DNA of 64,000 bases from Phlyctochytrium arcticum. Taxonomy: Eukaryota > Chytridiomycota > Chytridiomycetes > Chytridiales > Chytridiaceae. The notes under the pieces are model-generated. The model searched no databases and was not told the origin of the DNA. It worked only from the letters and a program-made list of their open reading frames with translations. The stretch is from contig JAHLKI010000008.1 in assembly GCA_025602905.1 (NCBI GenBank), forward strand, positions 682,001-746,000. Direction: 5' to 3'. A program made the position numbers and the translations under genes. Below, one piece after another: positions 56,061 to 64,000 of this stretch (position 1 is its first letter; every line of letters begins with the position of its first letter).

Positions 56061-59000
56061 TTACTCTTCATCTTTGGCCACCCGGAAATAATAATCCGCA
56101 TACTCGGATTTCCCCAATAACTGCATAAACTCTTCGTCATGGGTAATAATCACGAGTTGGAAATTGGATTGTTGACGTCGGATTTTGATAATACTTAAAA
56201 AAAAAACCCCCCGCTAAAAGTCAGAGAATGGCAAAAGATGGGAGGTAGGGAAGGAATACGTACTGCGCAAGTGATTCCGCCAAACTCTCAATATTCTCTC
56301 GATCAAGGTTCGTCGTCGGTTCATCCAGTGCCAAAATCCCACAATTGAGACAAAAAGTTTCAGCAAGGGCCAACCGAATAATCAACGACGTCAGCACTTT
56401 TTGTCCGGCCGAGCACCTCCCCCGCATATCCAGCACAATATCCCCTTTGAGCATCACAACCCGATAATTATACGTCCGGTTCCCCTTCACATTCTCATTA
56501 TCCGATCGAATCTCAATGGTATCAATATCCGAGCCCTGGTAGGTATTGACCCACAACTCGCGAATGATTTTATTAATGTCGTCCATTTTTAACGAGTGGT
56601 ATTTCATGATGGCCGCGTCGAGGGCTTTTGCGTACTTGTCTAAATCGGCATGGGCCATTTCTTCGGTGCGGAGGGAGATGAGTTGGGCCCGGTAGAGGGA
56701 TTCCATGTTTTTGTAGTCTCCAGTGAGTTCACGTTGGAGTTGGAGTTTTTGGTCCGAGAGTTGTTTGGATTCGCCTACGAGTCCAGCCCGCTAAAAAAAA
56801 CATACCTCAAAAATCAGTACACACACACCCATCATAACCAAATCCAAAACTAACAACAACATTACCTCGCCAACAAGATGCTCATGCCGTCTCTTCAACC
56901 TCGTATACCGCTCCTCAATCGATCGTTGGTCCAACCCCGCCACCTCCTCCTTTAATTTGCGTGCACGCTCACCGACCCTCAAACTCTCCTGCACCAATTT
57001 CCGATACTTGATATTATCCTCAATCTGTCGTCGTAAATGGTTCACATCGGCTTTATGGTCCCTGATCGCCTGAATCTGGTCCTGCAATGCGGCAATCTCG
57101 GATTTGAACACTGCCATGTCGGTCGTGATTTGGCGTGACCGGTCAATCGTTTGGGTTAATTGACTATCGGCATTCGACCGTAAATATCGGTTTAATTCAT
57201 TGGTGATATCCCGAACCCGGCCCATACTCTGCTGCAACGCATTGACCCGTCGCAAATACTCGGATTCCTTTGTACTCATCGAGCGTCGAAAAACGCCCAA
57301 CTCTGCTTCCTTCTCATGAATCGCGGGCATCTGCTCCAAAGCCCGTTGTTCGACCGTCTCAATCTCTTTTCTCAACGTCTCAATTTCAGCCCTATACTCC
57401 CCCACAGATTTGGCTAATTTCTCCCGTTCGCGAAACTGAAATGTAGCCCGCTGCAATTGCTCCCGGATATCCCGCACCCGAGACTCCTTGGCCGTAATCT
57501 CCTTTTGTCTCATCCGGGATTCAGAATTCAAGCGATCGATTTCGCGCCGGATCGATTTGGATTTATCCTGCCATTCCTCTTGGACCCGTTGGACTTCCTC
57601 CATGGTCCGATCCGACCCCGAACTACTACTCAATTCCTGCGTGATACGGTCCACTTCCCGTTTTAGAATTTCCAATTCGCGTTGTTGACGAGTGTAGTTT
57701 GAGACTTTTTCTTTGAGTGTTTCGGCATTTTGAGCGTCTAGGCGGACCATGGTCAGTTTCTCCTTCATCTACATTGGAAAATATTAATATCCGTGTCCAC
57801 ATGCGTCATATATCAAAAAACCATAACATTACATCTTCTGCAGTAGACGTAATCCCCACCCGTTCAAGCGTATACTCCTCAATCTTTGCTTCAATGGCCG
57901 GAACTTCTCTATCCCTCAACCGTTCCAAATCATCATACACGCTGCGCAACTGAGCCAACCGGTCTTTCCTCTGTTCCGTGATGGCCAATTGATGGTCGGC
58001 GGCCTTTGTAGCTTCGGGGACCCGTTCCAGGATGATTTGCAACTATAAATAATAGTAAAAGTTTAGTACATACCGAAACATCACACATGTGTTTTTTTTT
58101 GCTGATGACAGTTACCTTTTGGAGAAAGGCTTCACCGTCAGTCCCATCAAATGGTCGAACACATAACGGACAGCATTTACTCGAGTTGTACCGATTGATG
58201 AATTTAGAGTACATGGACCCGGCACTTCGCATCGATGCCACCTCACTTAAAAGAAACACGGTTAAATAAATCCTTAGAACAGGACATTTCTTGAGGTGAC
58301 TTACTCTCGCCCATCAATCAGTTCTTTCTCAGCTTTAGCCAATGCATCAGGGTAATCTTTATCATCCGCAACAGCTTTAATCCTATTTCGTTTTTCTTCC
58401 AGTTCCTCCACTTTGGTTTTCAAATTCCCGCGCGCAATCGACAATTTGGCGTCGACAGAGGATAGGGCCTGTTGGGATGTCGACCATTGGTCTTCTAGCA
58501 TTTTGACATCTTTTTGTTTTTGCAAGCAGAATTCGGAAACGGCTCGGTCCATGGATGGAGAGTCGGGTGTGCGGCCCAGTAAGGATGTCATTTCGGATTG
58601 AATGACCACCAAACTATCCAATAAAACATTAATCGCCACCCCTGCGTTTTTGCTTTTGGTAGAATCAAACCTTTTGGTAATAGCCTCCTCCTTCCGCTCA
58701 ACCTCCCCCTTTTTAACCGCCAATTTCGCCCGTGTCTCCAACTGCATATTCAACACCAAAATCTCATCTCCGGCTTTCGTCAGTTCATACTCGCATTTTT
58801 GCAACTCTGAATTCAATTTCCGGATTTTTTGTTCGATTTCGAGATGGTTATACTGTTTTTTGGCTTGGTCCAGGGCCATGCTCTAATAAACTAAGTTAGA
58901 CAAAGGGGTAAGGGGGTAAGGATGGGGAGGTACTGACTTCTTCCATGGACCGGCTTTCTAGATCGTCAATCTCGGTTTGGGTTACGTTGATGTTTTGCAT

Positions 59001-62000
59001 GTCGCGCATACACGTAGCTTGTTTCTGTCGTGTCGCATCCTATATTACGGTTGTTTAAAATCCCACACTGCTATGAATATGCCATGTACACTACTACCAT
59101 TTGTTTCCTCAACATCTTCTTAGTCTCCTCCACAGATGCCACATTCGTCTTCATAACCTGCAACTCGGACAAAAATATATTCTCCCGATCCCGAATTTCC
59201 AGCTTCAATCCGTCTAGTCCGGCCGTCCGGTCATTGATATCGCCCTGGAGTTTCTGAATAAAGGATTCAATAGTAGATTCCGAAAAGGGGGGGCGTTCGA
59301 ATCCGGTATAGTTTTGTTCATGGCTGATTTCGGTGATGAGGGCGTTGCGTTCGGTTAGGCGGCGTTCATGTGCCTTAAAATTCATCAACGACACGTCTCT
59401 CTCGTGAGGAGAAAAACTCAAGCAAGAAAATATTCACCTCTCGTTCAGCTTGGAGTTGGCCCAATTTGGTAGACAGACGCGAATGCTCGGCTTGGAGTTC
59501 GGCAATATCGGCCGTCTTGAGTGTCGCTTGTTGTTCAAGTTGATAATGCTCAGAGTCCTTGGCTTCAAGTGAAGAGTCGTATTCACTCAGTAGGGTTTGA
59601 AGTTCCTCGTCGCTTTCTTCATAAAAAACAGAAAACATAAGCACGTCGTAAGGCGCAGAGAACATTTTTACCCTTCTCGCACTAGACACCACACCCCTGT
59701 CCTAACCTCACCATCCCTCTCCCCATATTTCCCCTTCCGAACCCATAATCCCCCATTGCATCCCCAACTCCCAATCCACATCATCCATCCCTCAAACTAT
59801 TCGAGTCAATGAAAAACGCGTGCTCCTCTCCCCCGAGCGTAATCCATCCGACCCCTCATCCCTCGTCCCGCAAACAATTCGAATCTGTTATTAAAACGCA
59901 TGGCTCCTCCCCCTCACTACGCTCGGGATCGTCGTATTGTTGCACCACGTGTGAAACCCCGTATTGACTTTGCTCCGCAAAATCTTGTTTCTCACCCCTT
60001 TGGAGGCTTCGTCAGTATCTCCTTCCCTCCTCGCTTCGCTCGCACTCGATTTTGCTTTGCAAAATCATCCGCCCTCGCTTCGCTCCAGCTCATTTCGCGC
60101 CCATCCATTTTTCCTCCGGAAAAATGTCTGGACCAAAGCCCTCCTCGCCCTCGCTTCGCTCGGACTCGAAAAAACGTCTGGGCCAAAGCCCTCCTCGCCC
60201 CTCGCTACGCTCGGGCTCGTCGGGAAAATACATACCAGCATATTCCTGCAACCCAGCCTTCAACTCCCCAATACTCTTTTCAATAATCCCCCGTTCCGAT
60301 TCAGCCTGCTGGACTTTAAACCTGGCTTCCTGAACCCGTCGATTCTGTTCCATCAAATCCGTCATTTCCTGCACCGTCGTCTCAATCTCGCCCGAATCCA
60401 AGGCTTCAATCCGAGATTGGGCCGTTTCTAATTTGCCTTCAACTAAGGTCAAGGATTCGGCGACCCGACGGGCTTTTCCCCGCTTTTCTTTGAGGTGGGA
60501 AACATTGTTTTGGGCGAGTTTGAGGGCAATGACTTGTTCTTTGCGGAAGGATTTGATGCTGTCCAGTGCTTTGGTATATCTACAACCATAAAGTCAATAC
60601 ATCCCTTTGCTAAGATAGAGTAACTAGTGCAACCCACTTGGTTGAAGCAAAGATTTCGTCAAACTTCTTTTTTAAAGTGGATGGTTCGGAAAGCGGCCAA
60701 AATGATTCTTCCTGGTGACAAAAAATGACATTGTCCAAGATGGCTTTGGGGACTCCCAGCTGTAACGGCATCTCAATATCCAGTTCCGCGCATCGCGTGC
60801 TCAGACTATGTTTCTATTAACATCCTACGTTAGCCATATGTCCGAGTACTTTCCCCTCGTCCATCCCCTCATCCATCCCCTCATCCATCCCCTCACCCAT
60901 CCCCTCACCCATCCCCTCATCCATCAAACCAACCGAGTCTGTGAGTAAACGCATGCTCCTCCCCATCGCTACGCTCGGGGTCGTCGTATTGTTGCACCAT
61001 GTGTGAACCCCGTAGTGATTTTGCTCCGCAAAATCGTGTTCCTCGCTCCTTGCGGAGCTTCGTCAGTATCTTTTTGAGCTCGCTTCGCTCGCATTCAATT
61101 TTGCTCTGCAAAATTGGTCTCCCTCGCTTCGCTCGCACTTGATTTTGCTTTGCAAAATCGTCAGCGCCCATCCATTTTTCCTCCGGAAAAATGTCTGGGC
61201 CATGGCCGCGCTCCCGCTCGCCAATTTCCCTCGCCCTCGCTTCGCTCGGGCTTTGGTCAATTGTCTCGCTCGCGCGGGCCCTCCTCGCCCTACGGGCTCG
61301 TCGGGGTCGTCATAAATGACTTTGCTAGACCCCCGACCGCGCTCCCGCTCGCCAATCTCCTTTCAGGAAATCGTCTCGCTCGCGCGGGCCCTCGGCCTCA
61401 CTGCGTTCGGCCTCGGGGCCCTCCTCGCCCTACGGGCTCGTCGGGATCTTCGCTCGGGCTCGAAAAAAAAAAAGTCTCACTCCGCGATTCTCGGGCTCGG
61501 GGGACATACCTGACCAGTGAGAGGATCTTTGACGAGAAGAAGACTCTCGAGAGTGCGTTGGGATACGGATGATTTCCCCTGGGTAAGCGACATGGAACGG
61601 GTACAAACGATTTCCTTTCCATTGACATTTCTAAATTCCAATTTGACCTGAGCCTTGACTTCTGATTCATGGGCCAGCTGTGAAGAATAATATGGTGGTC
61701 ATTTGCAACCAGACCCAAAAAAAAAAACTGCAACAACAAAAAGTATAGTGTACCTTTGGATCATAGATGAATGCCCCATTTTTACTGTTTGGGGGCAAGT
61801 CACCGGTGGTAGCGTATTTCAAGCATTCGATGATTGTCTTTGTGCAAATCACATCAGTTTCTTTGTAGTGGAGGAGTTACTGAATAGTAAAGGACAATAC
61901 CGTCTTGCCAGCGCCGTTATGTCCAACGATAATGGTGAGGGGGCTAAAGAAGCGGATATGGTTTTCTGTTTGGGGGTTGAATGAGCGGATGCCCCTATGG

Positions 62001-62080
62001 ATCATAACCTTAGTTCTGTGAAGATATGTCGTCCTGGAAACGATAACTCACCTCACCGACAGTTTCTCTATTTGCGACAT
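56061..62080 (-). CDS. RAD50: DNA repair ATPase Rad50
   Basis: Fifteen exons join in phase to about 1319 residues, the usual Rad50 length: 62080-62052, 61994-61901, 61837-61754, 61677-61510, 60813-60638, 60579-60236, 59616-59438, 59400-59098, 59039-58938, 58882-58305, 58245-58116, 58042-57833, 57768-56866, 56790-56264 and 56193-56061. Walker A is GHNGAGKT, with His where Pro or Gln is usual. The zinc hook is CPLC in [12 protein letters not shown]. The ABC signature [18 protein letters not shown] and Walker [14 protein letters not shown] are intact, and the coiled coils lie between. With Mre11, Rad50 senses and tethers DNA double-strand breaks. Introns 4 and 6 are enlarged by palindrome arrays. 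Confidence 0.95.
59822..60235. repeat. Palindrome-rich array in RAD50 intron 6
   Basis: The 619-nt intron holds the palindrome GATTTTGCTTTGCAAAATC at 60048-60066, a second at 60106-60126 with 9-bp arms CATTTTTCC and GGAAAAATG, many CTCGCTTCGCTCG-type pentamer strings, and a block at 59898-59983 that recurs in intron 4. The array abuts the donor side of exon 6. The borders GTATGT and AG are normal. Confidence 0.85.
60840..61509. repeat. Palindrome-rich array in RAD50 intron 4
   Basis: The 696-nt intron holds the same modules as intron 6. These are GATTTTGCTCCGCAAAATC near 61017-61035, GATTTTGCTTTGCAAAATC at 61141-61159, the 9-bp-arm palindrome at 61173-61193, and CTCGCTTCGCTCG strings. It also has two copies each of GGGCCCTCCTCGCCCTACGG and CCGCGCTCCCGCTCGCCAAT. 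Near 60858-60925 a 10-bp tandem (CATCCCCTCA) repeats about six times. The block at 60952-61035 copies 59898-59983. Confidence 0.85.
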
Positions 62081-62437
62081 GGCTGTTGTTGTTTGTCCTC
62101 CTTCAGACCAAGATCATGAGAGCCGTGTGAACTGTGAATAATTATCAGGAAACTCCACTTGAGTGGCTGTGAATGTGCGTGAGTCCCGAAACAAACAAAT
62201 GAGCTGTTACGTTGTTTCCGTTGCGTGCGTTGCGTTGCGTTGCGTTGCGTTGCGCGAGTGAGTGAGTGTCCCCGGGAGTGACTAGTACTACTACCCAGAG
62301 TGAGACCCGGAGACTGCCCCAGAAGGAATTAGGAGCAGAGCCCTTGGAGCCCAGAGCCCAGAGCCCTTTGACGAAGAACAGAACCCCATAATCACGACTA
62401 TCGTTGATTGAGTAAGCAAGCGGAGCTACAGTAGCTC
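62081..62437. promoter_or_regulatory. Bidirectional promoter region with a GCGTT microsatellite
   Basis: The 357-bp gap between the RAD50 and SH3-protein start codons holds a pentanucleotide tandem (TTGCG, about six units, 62219-62254) followed by a short GAGT repeat. No TATA box is evident. Confidence 0.5.
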
Positions 62438-63679
62438 ATGGCGTCCGCCAGTGCCAGTGACAAGAGTCCAAGGCACCCAGGCATTCTAAGACAAGATACC
62501 CTCCCCATCCCAGGCTCCCTTCTCCAGCAGCGGGCGACGACGGCTTCCACCTTCTTTGACCCATCACCCTTTCTTCTCGACAGTCATGAACCTCAACAAC
62601 CCCAACCCCGACGGACCAGTTTCCTGTTACCCCTGCCTACTCCTAGCACGAGACGCCCATCCGCTTCATTAGCGACAGGACTACCACCACTCCCCTCACC
62701 GACATTCAGCGAACTGTTTTTCTTGGAAAGTGATCATGGACCAAGTCATATGCAGATGCGTGGCCCGAGTCATCACCACCACCACCATCAGCATATGCAG
62801 ACACCACGGATTGTGCTGACGCCTGCTGTGGGTCCATCACGCATCTTTTGGGGGAATGATGATGCTGATGATGATGAAGATGAGGATGATGAGGAGGAGG
62901 AGGAGGAGGATGTCGATCAAAAAGACGAGCAAGAAGACACCAAAGAGATACCCCCAGTCAGTGAATCCCTCCACTGCTCATCAACTACTACTACAGATAG
63001 TAGTCCAATAGACGACGGCCCCAGTCGAGCCGCCGAAAGCGACACGGAAGCAGCCCCAAAACCCCATCGAAAAAAAAAGAAACCCCCGAAACTCAAACCA
63101 CAAACCGCATCCAGCCCCTGGCACCTCGAAACAACCCGCAACGGCCTTCACACCTCCTACCTCCAACTCGCCATCGCCTCCCACGCTCCCACCATGCCCG
63201 ACGAAATCGGAATTTCCGTAGGCGACGAATGTGAAATCTATAAACGGTTTCATGATGGATGGATCCACGGTCGGAATCGCTCCACGAACAAAATTGGGAT
63301 TTTTCCGGGTGGGTGTTTGACGTGTCTGACACCGCCGGGGGGGTTACCCCCCTTCATGTCCAGTGCCCTTCGTCAAGATTCCATGATGTCGATGAAATCG
63401 TTTGTCTCGAGTTCCAGTCAGTGGATGTATGGGCCACCTACTGAATCACCCCCCGAGAAATCCGAAACGGGGTCTTATACCATTGAAATCGAAGAAGACG
63501 CCCCAAAACCTACCGCTCGACGACGCCGCCAACAACGAGCCCAAATCCTCAAAAAAGCTGCAATCATGGTCACGGCCATGATCATTGCCTTGACTCTCGT
63601 CCTGGGCCTCGGCGTCGTTCTCGGAGGCCACATTTTTGAAAAACAACATCCTTCATTATGGGCTCATGTGTCTGTTTAA
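62438..63679 (+). CDS. SH3-domain protein with C-terminal membrane anchor
   Basis: Single exon, 413 residues. The N-terminal 150 residues are Ser/Pro-rich with a poly-His run, followed by a long Asp/Glu run and a basic KKKKPPKLK stretch. The SH3 domain covers roughly residues 235-300: LAIASHAPTMPDEIGISVGD, DGWIHGRN and KIGIFPGG correspond to the ALYDY, WW and FPxxY positions, though less canonical. A hydrophobic segment near residue 375 (AAIMVTAMIIALTLVLGLGV) preceded by an Arg-rich cluster suggests a type II or tail-anchored topology with the SH3 domain in the cytosol. No orthologue is recognised; fungal Fus1 has an SH3 domain with a different layout. Confidence 0.8.
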   Translation: MASASASDKSPRHPGILRQDTLPIPGSLLQQRATTASTFFDPSPFLLDSHEPQQPQPRRTSFLLPLPTPSTRRPSASLATGLPPLPSPTFSELFFLESDHGPSHMQMRGPSHHHHHHQHMQTPRIVLTPAVGPSRIFWGNDDADDDEDEDDEEEEEEDVDQKDEQEDTKEIPPVSESLHCSSTTTTDSSPIDDGPSRAAESDTEAAPKPHRKKKKPPKLKPQTASSPWHLETTRNGLHTSYLQLAIASHAPTMPDEIGISVGDECEIYKRFHDGWIHGRNRSTNKIGIFPGGCLTCLTPPGGLPPFMSSALRQDSMMSMKSFVSSSSQWMYGPPTESPPEKSETGSYTIEIEEDAPKPTARRRRQQRAQILKKAAIMVTAMIIALTLVLGLGVVLGGHIFEKQHPSLWAHVSV

Positions 63680-63785
63680 CGTATTTTTATCTGATGCCTC
63701 TTTATGTATCATAGCACTTTTACTTTTTGTGTATATAGAATCGTGCGGAATTTATTTTTTTGCAATATAGGAAATGCATCAAGAA

Positions 63786-63850
63786 TCAACTCACTACCTC
63801 CTCAAACTTTTTGTTCGCAATAAAATGATCAAAGGGCGGGTCCCCGCATT
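63786..63850 (-). CDS. Last exon of a gene extending beyond the right edge
   Basis: On the minus strand an acceptor TAG near 63851 is followed by a frame reading KCGDPPFDHFIANKKFEEVV and a TGA stop. The composition is protein-like. The rest of the gene would lie upstream, partly outside the window. The family is not recognised, and a one-frame-shifted alternative is also open. Confidence 0.35.
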
Positions 63851-64000
63851 TCTATCCCAGACTAAAAAATCCTCTCTCGCTCCAAAAACAACAAACAATC
63901 CATAAATTCTACTACCACCCCCCCACTGTAAACCATCAATCTATAGCAAGAATCACCGTATATATACACGGCAGTTCGTCCAAAACCTCCTTCCACCGTC

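Noticed and set aside
59822..61509. CRISPR-like array in the repeated RAD50 introns
   Set aside because: Repeats are of several kinds, irregularly spaced, palindromic and without unique spacers; the host is a eukaryote.

Overview
The window reads as nuclear DNA of a fungus. Genes lie on both strands. Introns are mostly 45-100 nt with GT-AG ends. Several predicted proteins belong to fungal or fungal-type families: an Rvs167-type BAR-SH3 protein, a Whi2-type BTB protein, a possible Clr2-like silencing factor and an Scs7/FA2H fatty-acid hydroxylase. Orthologues of FIBP, GUCD1, WDR89 and a metaxin-type protein are also present. That mix fits an early-diverging (for example chytrid-like) fungus better than an ascomycete yeast. 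This is inference; no rRNA or species marker is in the window.

Layout. 0-7.2 kb holds the 3' end of an unknown coiled-coil gene, metaxin (-), WDR89 (+), an unrecognised Ser/Pro-rich gene (-) and fatty-acid 2-hydroxylase (-). 7.4-39 kb is an accessory block. It holds copies of a large, unrecognised Ser/Pro-rich plus coiled-coil gene family: copy A at 28.4-31.7 kb (intact), copies B at 9.7-13.2 kb and C at 34.3-38.2 kb (both broken), and two short truncated relatives D1 and D2. B with its flanks (about 8.8-15.3 kb) and C with its flanks (about 32.2-39.0 kb) form an inverted segmental duplication. C has two solo LTRs in it, each with its own 5-bp target duplication. Within or between these units are ordinary genes: geranylgeranyltransferase-I beta (+), Rvs167-like (-), a TatD nuclease (-), a Clr2-like protein (-) and a multi-pass membrane protein (-). 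The 5' region of the geranylgeranyltransferase gene is present in decayed extra copies at 7.5-8.8 kb, including a ghost of its first exon.

40.7-63.9 kb is conserved housekeeping DNA: delta-COP (+), FIBP (-), GUCD1 (-), NDUFAF2 (+), a 1126-residue Whi2-like BTB protein (-), BCKDK (+), RAD50 (-, 15 exons, about 1319 aa), an SH3 protein with a C-terminal membrane anchor (+), and the last exon of a further minus-strand gene. Two RAD50 introns are swollen to about 0.6-0.7 kb by arrays of short palindromes and GC-rich repeat modules.

The genes share no obvious single pathway. They cover mitochondrial outer-membrane biogenesis, complex I assembly, branched-chain keto-acid control, sphingolipid hydroxylation, protein prenylation, COPI and endocytic trafficking, and DNA repair. 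The two parts that existing families do not explain are the A/B/C/D coiled-coil gene family with its inverted duplication, and the palindrome arrays in RAD50.
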